64,000 nucleotides of DNA, taken from NCBI GenBank assembly GCA_963775275.1, contig CAVZII010000005.1, positions 620,001 to 684,000 on the forward strand, in the 5' to 3' direction. Under the pieces are notes generated by a model that was given only the letters and a program-made list of their open reading frames with translations, did not search any database and was not told where the DNA came from. The position numbers and the translations under genes were made by a program. How positions within the stretch are numbered: the stretch's first letter is position 1; each line of letters begins with the position of its first letter. The DNA comes from JANWHQ01 sp963775275 (GTDB lineage: Bacteria > Pseudomonadota > Alphaproteobacteria > Caulobacterales > Caulobacteraceae). Positions 6,660 through 14,397 of the stretch are shown one piece after another.

Positions 6660-8390
6660 CTCCCCCGTGGACGCATCCCACAGCCTCAGCGTCCCGTCGT
6701 CTCCGCCCGAGGCCAGGCTCCGGCCGTCCGGCGACCACGCGCAGGTCCGGACCCCGCCCTCGTGACCCTCCAGGCGCCGCAGCTCCTCCCCCGTGGACGC
6801 ATCCCACAGCCTCAGCGTCCCGTCGTATCCGCCTGAGGCCAGGGTCCGGCCGTCCGGCGACCACGCGCAGGTCCAGACCCCGCCCTGGTGACCCACCAGG
6901 CGGCGCAGCTCCTCCCCCGTGGACGCATCCCACAGCCTCAGCGTCCCGTCGGATCCGCCCGAGGCCAGGGTCCGGCCGTCCGGCGACCACGCGCAGGTCA
7001 GGACGCCCCCCTGGTGACCCTCCAGGCGCCGCAGCTCCTCCCCCGTGGACGCATCCCACAGCCTCAGCGTCCCGTCGTCTCCGCCCGAGGCCAGGGTCCG
7101 GCCGTCCGGCGACCACGCGCAGGTCTGGACCACGCCCTGGTGACCCTCCAGGCGCCGCAGCTCCTCCCCCGTGGACGCATCCCACAGCCTCAGCGTCCGG
7201 TCGTATCCGCCCGAGGCCAGGGTCCGGCCGTCCGGAGACCACGCGCAGGTCCCGACCCAGCCCTCGTGACCCTCCAGGCGCCGCAGCTCCTCCCCCGTGG
7301 ACGCATCCCACAGCCTCAGCGTCCCGTCGGATCCGCCCGAGGCCAGGGTCCGGCCGTCCGGCGACCACGCGCAGATCCAGACCACGCCCTGGTGACCCTC
7401 CAGGCGCCGCAGCTCCTCCCCCGTGGACGCATCCCACAGCCTCAGCGTCCGGTCGTATCCGCCCGAGGCCAGGGTCCGGCCGTCCGGAGACCACGCGCAG
7501 GTCCCGACCCAGCCCTCGTGACCCTCCAGGCGCCGCAGCTCCTCCCCCGTGGACGCATCCCACAGCCTCAGCGTCCCGTCGTCGTCCGCCCGAGGCCAGG
7601 GTACGGCCGTCCGGCGACCACGCGCAGGTCCAGACCCGGCCCTCGTGACCCTCCAGGCGCCGCAGCTCCTCCCCCGTGGACGCATCCCACAGCCTCAGCG
7701 TCCCGTCGTCTCCGCCCGAGGCCAGGGTCCGGCCGTCCGGCGACCACGCGCAGGTCCGGACCCAGCCCTGGTGACCCTCCAGGCGCCGCAGCTCCTCCCC
7801 CGTGGACGCATCCCACAGCCTCAGCGTCCCGTCGGCTCCGCCCGAGGCCAGGCTCCGGCCGTCCGGCGACCACGCGCAGGTCCGGGCGCCGCCCTGGTGA
7901 CCCTCCAGGCGCCGCAGCTCCTCCCCCGTGGACGCATCCCACAGCCTCAGCGTCCCGTCGTCTCCGCCCGAGGCCAGGGTCCGGCCGTCCGGCGACCACG
8001 CGCAGGTCCCGACCCGGCCCTCGTGACCCCCCAGGCGCCGCAGCTCTTCCCCCGTGGACGCATCCCACAGCCTCAGCGTCCCGTCGTCTCCGCCCGAGGC
8101 CAGGGTCCGGCCGTCCGGCGACCACGCGCAGGTCGAGGACCCAGCCCTGGTGACCCTCCAGGCGCCGCAGCTCTTCCCCCGTGGACGCATCCCACAGCCT
8201 CAGCGTCCCGTCGTCTCCGCCCGAGGCCAGGGTCCGGCCGTCCGGCGACCACGCGCAGGTCAGGACGCCCGCCCTGGTGACCCTCCAGGCGCCGCAGCTC
8301 TTCCCCCGTGGACGCATCCCACAGCCTCAGCGTCCTGTCGGCTCCGCCCGAGGCCAGGCGTCCGGCCGTCCGGCGACCACGCGCAGGTGA
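6660..8390 (-). repeat. Array of 14 near-identical WD40-coding units, 126 bp each
   Basis: The block GTGGACGCATCCCACAGC (plus strand) recurs at 6667, 6793, 6919, 7045, 7171, 7297, 7423, 7549, 7676, 7802, 7928, 8054, 8181 and 8308. Spacing is 126 bp except for three 127-bp steps, which are the frameshifts. Each unit encodes 42 residues with constant CAWSPDGR, LASGG and TLRLWDASTGEELRRL. Variation concentrates at the Q/E after GH, at the third and fifth residues after GH, and at the residues around the Asp in GGxDx. Fourteen units fit two seven-bladed propellers. Units at 7423-7549 and 7171-7297 share a private GGA variant, which points to a recent 252-bp duplication. Confidence 0.92.
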
Positions 8391-8399
8391 GGACGGACA

Positions 8400-9735
8400 C
8401 CATTGTGACCCGAGCCGACCAGGATCGACGCCGTCCGCCACAGATCCTCGGCCACGCTGCCTTCCCATCTGCAGTCGGCGCGGGCGGACAGCAGGTCCTC
8501 CAGGCCGCGGCAACCGATCCACCGGCTGTTGCCAAGGCGAGCGCCCTCGAAGCCGCAGACCTGTGGTCCGGCACGCCCGCCAAAGCCCGGCCGTCAGGTC
8601 AGCGTCTGCAAGACCTGCATTGTCGAGGTCGCAGTCCAGGACTTCGGCGCCGGCGAGCATCGCCCCGTCGAGGCGGGCGCCCGACAGGACAAGGTTGATC
8701 AACCGGCCACCCCGCAGGTCGGCGCCGCGCAGGCTCGCTCCGGCCATGTTGAGACGGCGTTCCTCCGCGCCGACGGTCCAGCCGCGCAGGTCCGCGCCAT
8801 CCAGCCGAAGGCCGTTCAGTGCGATGTCGCTTCGCCCCTTGCCCGCCGCAGTCAGGGCGACGCGAAACGCGATCTCCGTGGCGCCAGCGACCCTGCCCGC
8901 CTGAAGAAGGCGGCTGACGAATTGGACGAACCGCCGGCGATCCGCTTCACGCGCGTTGACCAGGGCCGCCTCGACCAGGAAGCCCAGGGTTTCGGCCGAC
9001 GGCATCGGCATGACCCAGGCGTCCGTCTTTGCGGACACGGCGGTCCGGAAGAGATGAGCGGCCAGGAAGTATTCCTGGATGGAGGTGTGGGAGAACCTGA
9101 AGTCCGCCTCGCCCTGGCGCACGACATGGCTCGAGGTCCGAAGGTCCTCGCGCAGAAGCTCTCGATCCCCGCCCTCGAAGGTCTTGCCGTAGAGATCGGA
9201 AAGCCGCTCATCCGTGCGAAGCTGGCTGTCGAGCCAGTCGTCCAGCGTCGTTACGGACCAGCTACGTTCGCCGCTCCGCCAAAGATCGGCGGCCAGACGC
9301 TCCATCAGCTCGCGCTTGTCGCGGGGCGAGATGGCGTGCTTGCCGTCATCGCGGCTGAACCAGTGGTCGGTCAGGACGTCGTAAAGGCGAGCGGCGTTCA
9401 CCGACTGGCCCAGGAGCCGCAGCTGCTCCAGGTGCGGAACGATCTTCTCGAGGAGAACCGGGCGGCACGCGAGCTCCGGCAGGTTGTGGATGCGGGAGAT
9501 GAGGCCGAGCGCCTCGTCGGCCTTGTCTTCGTCGCCCAGGACGCCGACCAGGTACTGCCTGATCTGGACATCGCTGAAGGGCAGGACGAGGAGCGGCTGG
9601 TAGCTGCGCGCGTCGACCCCCTCGCGTCCTTCGCCGTAGAAGAAGCTGAGCTCGTCCTGGACCGACCTGAAGAAGTGCGACCGGCAGGAGAGAACAAGCT
9701 TGGGGCGGAGGCGCGGGTCCGACCGGCTTGGCCTG
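8400..9735 (-). CDS. NACHT C-terminal half and pentapeptide repeats of the NLR gene
   Basis: The longest in-phase stretch of the NLR body. It begins after Walker B with RPKLVLSCRSHFFRSVQDEL (NACHT sensor region) and the motif LLVLPFSDVQIRQYL, and continues through a winged-helix/helical region typical of STAND ATPases (HNLPELACRPVLLEKIVPHL). It then has FRFSHTSIQEYFLAAHLF and at least six pentapeptide units (A/D-LRG pattern) around LRLDGADLRGWTVG and ASLRGADLRGGRL. Phase is lost near 8560, before the first WD40 unit. The FSHxSIQEYFLA motif is common in NACHT proteins and marks this as an NTPase of that clade, not a simple WD40 scaffold. Confidence 0.7.
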
Positions 9736-10219
9736 ATCCCGCGCCCATTCCGGAAGCATGGACCAGAGCTGGCGCAGCAGCATCCTGGTCTCGCTCGGCA
9801 AGAGATGGACGCCCACCTCGTCCAGGCCGTCGAAGATGACGCAAGGCGCCCTTGTCGACCAGGGCGCGCACGTCCCTGGCGGTGAACCCCGGTTCGGGGG
9901 ATCTCCAGCTCTGCTCCAGGATGAAATCGACCAGCTTGTCGAGCTTGGGCGCGGTGAACCGGCGATCCTCCTGTCCCGCCGGGCCCCGTGGGAAAAGGCC
10001 GCGCGCTTCGCGAAGGTCCAGGTAGATCGGCAGGGGCAGGCTCTTGTCGGTTCACGCCCCGCCAGCAGGCGCTGGGCAAGGTGCTTGCAGTTGACGGTCT
10101 TGCCGACCCCGTACTCACCGAGCAGGATGAAGAAGGGCGCCGACCGCGGGCTTGTCGCCCAGCTCCACAGCTCTTCCTGGACGCTCACCGTGTTCGACGG
10201 GTCAGCCGCAACGGCGGTC

Positions 10220-11338
10220 TCAGCTGGACGGCCAAGATCGCGTTCCAGGCGGAGGGCGCGTCCGGATGAAGCGACCAGATGTCGGAGGGACGGCTCCTGT
10301 TTCGCCAGCATGGCCAGCGCCTCGTCCTCCGCGTCGCCGTGAGGCAGCTCGCGCGTGGGCGACGGAGCACGGGGTGATCGAATTCGCGGACCAAGCGTCG
10401 AGACCTGCTTGTGCTTCTCGACGGCCGATAGGCCTTGAGCGTCTCGACGATCTCCCGGAAGCACGCCTGGACGAACGCGGCGCGGCGCCTGGATCCGAGG
10501 CGGCATTCCTCGAAGGAAAACCTGCGTCCGTCCTTTTGCGCAGGCGGAACGGGGTCTGTTCGCCAAATCCGCCGAGGTCGTGGAACTCGTGGTCCAGATT
10601 GGTCAGGGCGATGGGTATGCCCAGCCGCGTCCGGGACTCCGGACGCCACGCCGTGCCGCTGGCGAAGCGCGGCGTCTCGTGATCACGGATGTAGGGGCGC
10701 GTCAGGAACTGATGACTGACGAGCTGCAGGCCTAGCTGGCATTGGTCGATGCCCGCCTGGATCTCCGAGTGGAACTGCTCCGTCGCGCGCAGGCTCTTGT
10801 CGTCCTTCCATTCGACGAAGTGGAAGTCCTTGCTGACCTGGAGCTCGCGGCGGAGGCCCTGCAACAGGGCTTCGGCCAGGGCCGAATTGGACGTGGCGTA
10901 GCTGACGAAGTAGACGATCGTCGGCCTGTGCGGATGGACCCCATGCTGGTCGACCGGCGTTGCCGGAAGGCGGGTTTCCGCATCCGTGCGCCTGGACGCC
11001 GCCGCCGGCGCCGGGTCAGGGCCCTCGACCCAGACAAACCGGCGGTCGAGCGGGAGCGTCTTGTTCTGGGTAATCAACACCTTGGCGTCGATCTCGGCCT
11101 GGGCGAGCGCAGCGTTCATGCGCTGGCGCACGGCGCGGAAGGCGCCCTGCGCGTCCTCGGGGCTCTTGTCCGGAGAGAAGCGCTCAAGGGCGTCTCGAAG
11201 CGACAGCTGATCGCGGCCCGCTTCGACGAGCGCATCGGCGAGCATGCGAAGATGACGCGCGGGCTCGGAGTCGCGCAGAGCCGCGCCCGCCAGCAGGCGG
11301 TCGAGCGCATCACCGGAGAGACGGACCAGGTCCGACAT
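10220..11338 (-). CDS. TIR-domain N-terminal segment of the NLR gene
   Basis: The open frame covering the NLR N-terminus. Residues 1 to about 140 have no recognised fold, with a helical stretch LRMLADALVEAGRDQLSLRD. From about 140 the TIR core begins at TIVYFVSYATSNSALAEAL, followed by FHFVEWKDDKSL and a helix before LGLQLVSHQFL. TIR domains in bacterial defence usually consume or modify NAD. I cannot assign the catalytic Glu with confidence. The true frame shifts near 10535 (to RRFSFEECRLGS), so codons below that point are out of phase. If transcribed it would yield a TIR-only polypeptide. Confidence 0.65.
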   Translation of the reverse strand: MSDLVRLSGDALDRLLAGAALRDSEPARHLRMLADALVEAGRDQLSLRDALERFSPDKSPEDAQGAFRAVRQRMNAALAQAEIDAKVLITQNKTLPLDRRFVWVEGPDPAPAAASRRTDAETRLPATPVDQHGVHPHRPTIVYFVSYATSNSALAEALLQGLRRELQVSKDFHFVEWKDDKSLRATEQFHSEIQAGIDQCQLGLQLVSHQFLTRPYIRDHETPRFASGTAWRPESRTRLGIPIALTNLDHEFHDLGGFGEQTPFRLRKRTDAGFPSRNAASDPGAAPRSSRRASGRSSRRSRPIGRREAQAGLDAWSANSITPCSVAHARAASRRRGGRGAGHAGETGAVPPTSGRFIRTRPPPGTRSWPSS

Positions 11339-11766
11339 GGCCACCTCCAGCCGTGCGTTTCGTACGATATTCGTGCGATAAGATCAAGCCATCGGCTTGA
11401 CCCCTGGTTGTGCCGGCATCGTGACGTGAACATGGCCGCGGATTGGCGCCGAACGGAGATCCCGGCTCGGCCTTCGGCCGGCCGGCCTGAACGCCGGGCC
11501 CGCGCCCAGCGAGCCCTCGCCCACGAAGGCGGTCCATCGGGGAGGCGCCGGAGCGGGCCGACGGGCGGGGCGACAGAGCCTGATCCAGATCAATGTGCAG
11601 CGAAGGGCGATCGGGCTCAACTGAGAGGCGGCAGCTTAGCGGCCGCTCATGCGTTCAGTGAACGTGGGCGGGTGGGCCGCATCCCCTTATCGGGCCCAGC
11701 TCCCTTCAACGAAAAGTCATCCGACGCGTCCGCAGGATGTCCTGCGGCGAAGCAAAGGGACGAAAC
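11339..11766. other. Intergenic region, no gene seen
   Basis: This stretch separates the NLR gene from the divergent lipoprotein gene and should hold both promoters. It contains an AT-richer patch near 11365-11400 that may be the NLR promoter, but I see no clear -35/-10 pair, no EcfG motif and no terminator. Confidence 0.4.
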
Positions 11767-12120
11767 ATGTCGACTCCGATCAGAGCGGCGCTCATCGCCG
11801 CGGCGGCCATCTCAGCGCTTTCAATGGCGGCCTGCCAGAAGGCCGCCGACACATCGGCGGCCAATGCCGACGCCGCGACCGCCGCCGCCAATTCGGCGAC
11901 CGCCGCGGCGAACGAGGCCAACGCAGCGGCCAACAACGCAGCGGCCAACAACGACGCCGCGGCTGCGAACAACGCCGCCGCAGCCGCCAACAGCGCCGCC
12001 GCCGACAATGCCGCGGCGGCGCGCTCTTCGGCCAGGTCCGCGGACGACGCGGCGAGATCCGCAGACAGCGCCGCAGCGGCGGCCAACAGCGCCAACGCGG
12101 CTGCTCCCGCCAATCGGTAG
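11767..12120 (+). CDS. Ala/Asn-rich lipoprotein
   Basis: A 117-residue protein: signal peptide (MSTPIRAALIAAAAISALSM), lipobox AAC with Cys near 23, then about 90 residues that are almost only Ala, Asn, Asp and Ser in an alternating pattern (AANNAAANND, AADNAAAA). Such low-complexity Ala-rich lipoproteins resemble Lpp-type helical rods, but no Lpp heptads are obvious. Start chosen at ATG 11767 with AAAGGGA upstream; an in-frame ATG at 11737 would spoil the signal peptide. A hairpin follows at 12143. The function is unknown; an outer-membrane spacer is one guess. Confidence 0.75.
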   Translation: MSTPIRAALIAAAAISALSMAACQKAADTSAANADAATAAANSATAAANEANAAANNAAANNDAAAANNAAAAANSAAADNAAAARSSARSADDAARSADSAAAAANSANAAAPANR

Positions 12121-12514
12121 ACGTTTCCACCGCTTGGCCCCGCCCGGTCGATGTCAGCCATCGACCGGGCGCGGCGCCGTCGTGGCCGGTCTCGCCGTCG
12201 GGCCAGCCATAGGCGAGGTTCCCCCGCATGCACTCGAGCTCGGGCCGGCCGCGGCCCGGCGCGCTCTTGGCGCGCCGCGCCAGGATGATGCGCGTGGCCG
12301 CCATCCCCGCCCTCCCCGCGCGAGCCGTCCACAGCCGCGCGCCGATCCAAGGCGACGCCCACGCTTGAGGTTCGGCGCCGGATCGGGCATAATGTTCCCT
12401 ATTCGTTCCAAGTGCGCCTTGCGGCCGCCGCCTTCGTGAAGGTCGGCGAAGCCCTGCGCGCGGCCGCGAACGCGAGTTTCCCAGATCCCCGACCCTTCCG
12501 AACGGAGCCTGCCC
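12121..12514. other. Intergenic region with one strong inverted repeat
   Basis: CCCGGTCGATG (12143-12153) and CATCGACCGGG (12159-12169) form an 11-bp perfect hairpin just after the lipoprotein gene. It has no T-run, so it may be a weak terminator or an mRNA-stabilising stem. The rest, to 12514, has open frames on both strands but none with a ribosome site or recognisable content. Confidence 0.45.
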
Positions 12515-13208
12515 ATGCGCGCGCCGCCTGCCCGCTATTCGTCCCGAGCTGGCGCAGAAGATCTGCGCCCACGTGATGGACGGAGGAGCCTGAACAGCCT
12601 GGTGCGCCAGGCGCGGCCTGCCCTCGTTCTCGACCGTCCGGCGGTGGCTGGCGCGCCACGAGGACTTCGCGCGGATGTACGAGGGCGCCCTGGCCGAGCG
12701 GGCGGCGCGGGCCGAGCGGCTGGGCGAGCGGGACGCGGGCCTGGGCGGACGGGCCAGCGACTACACCGAAGAGCTGGGGGAACGGATCTGCGCCCTCAGG
12801 GCCGAGGGCGCGACGGCGCGCCAGATCATGCGGACGCCCGGCATGCCGAGCTATGGGGCGATCCACCGCTGGATGAACGCCCATCCGGAGTTCCGGCGGC
12901 TCTATCGGGCGGCCACGGAGCACTGGGCCGAGGGCAAGGAGGAGGAGCAGATCGCCATCGCCGACGGGGCGCTCGGGGACGCCTGGCGGCGCCTCGGCGG
13001 GGCGAGGACGATCGCCGCGCGCGAGGCCCTGGCGCTGGCCAAGCTGAGGATCGACACGCGCGAGCGCCAGATCGCCCGGCGGATGCTGAGGAGCCCGCCC
13101 AAGGCGGAGGCGGAGGCGGAGGCGGAGGCGGACGCCGAGATCGGGGCCTTCGAGCGGGCGCTGCGACAGCTGCGCGGGTCGGGGCAGGGTCCGGGGCGGC
13201 CTTCCTGA
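12515..13208 (+). pseudogene. Terminase small-subunit-like / HTH protein (frameshifted)
   Basis: Two helix-turn-helix repeats of the type seen in phage terminase small subunits. The second is intact: YTEELGERICALRAEGATAR then MPSYGAIHRWMNAHPEFRRL. The first can be rebuilt only by crossing three single-base shifts near 12545, 12583 and 12630 (pieces NSLVRQA and STVRRWLARHEDFARMYEGA). The C-terminal half is charged, with an unusual run of alternating Ala and Glu near AEAEAEAEADAE. From 12675 the frame is open to the stop. No other phage gene is nearby, so it is an orphan. A housekeeping relative with the same fold is possible. Confidence 0.6.
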
Positions 13209-13285
13209 GTCTGACCGCAAGGATCGGGTGGGCGCGGACCGCGGCGGGCCCGATCATGGCGGCGAACCTCGAGAGGAGCCTCGTC

Positions 13286-13753
13286 ATGACCTTCAGGATC
13301 CGCGGGCTGGACCCCGCGCCCTTCCAGGGCCTCTACGGCCTCGACGATGCGGCGCTCGCCGCGCGCGGCGTCGTGCGGATGCGCGTGGACGCGCCGGTCT
13401 CGGCGCCCTGCCGGGTGGGCCTGGACGACGCCGAGCCGGGCGAGCACGTCCTGTTGATGGCCTATGAGCACCAGGGCGCGGCCACGCCCTTCCACGCCTG
13501 CGGTCCCATCTTCGTGCGCGAGGGGGCGAGCGCGGCCTGGACGGGCGAGGACGAGATTCCGCCGGCCCTGAGGATCCGGACCCTGTCGGCGCGGGCCTAT
13601 GACCAGGGCGGCATGATGATCGAGGGCGAGCTGGTCGAGGGCGCGGCGGCGGGCGAGCTGCTGGCGCGCTGGTTCGAGCGGCCCGAGATCGAAGAGGCGC
13701 ACCTGCACTACGCCCGCCGCGGCTGCTTCGCCGCGCGGGCCAGGCGGGGGTGA
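13286..13753 (+). CDS. DUF1203 domain protein
   Basis: A 155-residue protein matching DUF1203 by the string CRVGLDDAEPGEHVLLMAYE, then GPIFVREGA, and an ending around EIEEAHLHYARRGCFAA. The family has no assigned function and is usually a single cytosolic domain of about 150-160 residues, as here. I chose ATG 13286 for the GAGGAG eight bases upstream; an ATG at 13256 would add ten residues without a ribosome site. It is followed by a GC-rich dispersed repeat. Confidence 0.8.
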   Translation: MTFRIRGLDPAPFQGLYGLDDAALAARGVVRMRVDAPVSAPCRVGLDDAEPGEHVLLMAYEHQGAATPFHACGPIFVREGASAAWTGEDEIPPALRIRTLSARAYDQGGMMIEGELVEGAAAGELLARWFERPEIEEAHLHYARRGCFAARARRG

Positions 13754-13781
13754 GGACGAAGCGCGCGGCGCCGCTGCAGGC

Positions 13782-13863
13782 GACCCCCATCCCCCGCTTC
13801 GCGGGGACTTCCCCCAAGGGGGGAAGATCGGAGGCGAAAGATCCTTCCGCTCCGGGGGATGGG
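13782..13863. repeat. Dispersed GC-rich hairpin repeat (family A), partial copy
   Basis: It contains CCCCCATCCCCCGCTTCGCG and CTTCCCCCAAGGGGGGAAGA, the signature of a repeat also found at 21538-21662, 36742-36882 and 39470-39597. The stems are self-complementary, so it is likely a structured intergenic element; here it follows the DUF1203 gene. Confidence 0.6.
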
Positions 13864-13975
13864 TGACGGGCGGCGCGCGCGCAAGCGCCGGAGACCGGCC
13901 GCGCCGGGAACGGGCCCGGCTCCCGGCCTTCGCCGGGATGAGCGGATGCAGAACGAAAGAGAGAGAGGAGTCTCT

Positions 13976-14146
13976 CTAAGCCCGTCGGCCCCGGAACAGG
14001 TGCATGATGAGCGAGATCACGAACAGGACCAGGAACAGGAAGAACAGAAGCTTGGCGATGCCGGCGGCCGCCACATAGATGCCGGTGAAGCCGAGGGCTG
14101 CGGCGATCAGCGCGATCACCAGGAACGTCAGCGCCCATCCGAGCAT
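13976..14146 (-). CDS. DUF1328 small membrane protein (second copy)
   Basis: A 56-residue protein opening MLGWALTFLVIALIAAALGF, two membrane segments, ending in a short basic tail (HLFRGRRA). It is a paralogue of the gene at 3240 and a very typical DUF1328 member. ATG 14146 is preceded by GGGAGGA. An EcfG-type promoter lies about 40 bp upstream, so this copy too should be under the general stress sigma factor. Confidence 0.88.
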   Translation of the reverse strand: MLGWALTFLVIALIAAALGFTGIYVAAAGIAKLLFFLFLVLFVISLIMHLFRGRRA

Positions 14147-14184
14147 GGAATCCTCCCAGAAGTTGACCACCCCGACAGCCCAGC

Positions 14185-14210
14185 AACGCGCGGCCAGGCT
14201 TGTTCGTTCC
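14185..14210 (-). promoter_or_regulatory. EcfG-type promoter of second DUF1328 gene
   Basis: On the minus strand GGAAC (14210-14206), 17 bases, CGTT (14188-14185). Confidence 0.78.
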
Positions 14211-14235
14211 TTGGCCGTGGCGGCGGGGCCGGCAG

Positions 14236-14390
14236 GGCCCCTCACCCTCCCAGCCCTGACGGGCTGGGCCCCTCCCTCTCCCCCTGCGGGGGCGAGGGTT
14301 TGGCGCCCTTGCCCTCGCCCCGCTTGCGGGGAGAGGGAGGGGCCCGCCTTGCGGAGCCGAAGGCGACGGAGGGTGGGAGGGTGAGGGGCC
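14236..14390. repeat. Dispersed long imperfect palindrome (family B)
   Basis: The left half (GGCCCCTCACCCTCCCA...) is mirrored by the right half (...TGGGAGGGTGAGGGGCC), with inner arms CCCCTCCCTCTCCCC / GGGGAGAGGGAGGGG. The whole block is a roughly 155-bp foldback between the DUF1328 gene and ugd. A shorter relative lies near 23968-24030 after groEL. It may serve as a transcription stop between the flanking genes. Confidence 0.6.
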
Positions 14391-14397
14391 TACGGCC

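Larger units (their letters stand above)
6450..11338 (-). pseudogene. NLR-like protein: TIR - NACHT NTPase - pentapeptide - 14x WD40 (multiply frameshifted)
   Basis: One gene of about 1,630 codons, read from ATG 11338 (GGAGG five bases upstream). Order: N-terminal region, TIR domain (YFVSYATSNSALAEALL), a linker, NACHT NTPase (Walker A GEYGVGKT near 10110; Walker B VIFDGLDEVG near 9840; sensor stretch KLVLSCRSHFF), helical region with FRFSHTSIQEYFLAAHLF, pentapeptide repeats (LDGADLRG, ASLRGADLRGG), then 14 WD40 units. This is the layout of bacterial STAND/NLR immune proteins: TIR effector, oligomerising NTPase, repeat sensor. The frame shifts about ten times, near 10535, 10440, 10055, 9990, 9860, 9730, 8370-8560, 8265, 8140 and 7580. 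It is decayed or badly assembled. The exact 3' end, overlapping the convergent phosphoesterase, is unresolved. Confidence 0.8.

Noticed and set aside
3987..6836. 949-codon open frame on the plus strand covering the lipoprotein, lipid kinase and phosphoesterase region
   Set aside because: Only its phosphoesterase part is real; upstream it is out of phase with the lipid kinase and antisense to the lipoprotein, with Arg/Gly-rich content typical of GC-rich shadow frames.
6888..8280. Long plus-strand frames of 42-residue repeats (QLLPRGRIPQPQRPVV type)
   Set aside because: They are the antisense reading of the WD40 array; repetition comes from the DNA repeats and the product has no sensible composition.
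6660..8390. Tandem 126-bp repeats as a possible CRISPR array or satellite
   Set aside because: The units encode WD40 blades in one strand with conserved residues and have no unique spacers.
12154..12516. 120-codon minus-strand frame after the lipoprotein gene
   Set aside because: Arg/Gly/Ser-rich content with no ribosome site or homology that I can recognise.
12515..13208. Prophage suggested by the terminase-like gene
   Set aside because: No large terminase, portal, capsid, integrase or attachment sites nearby.
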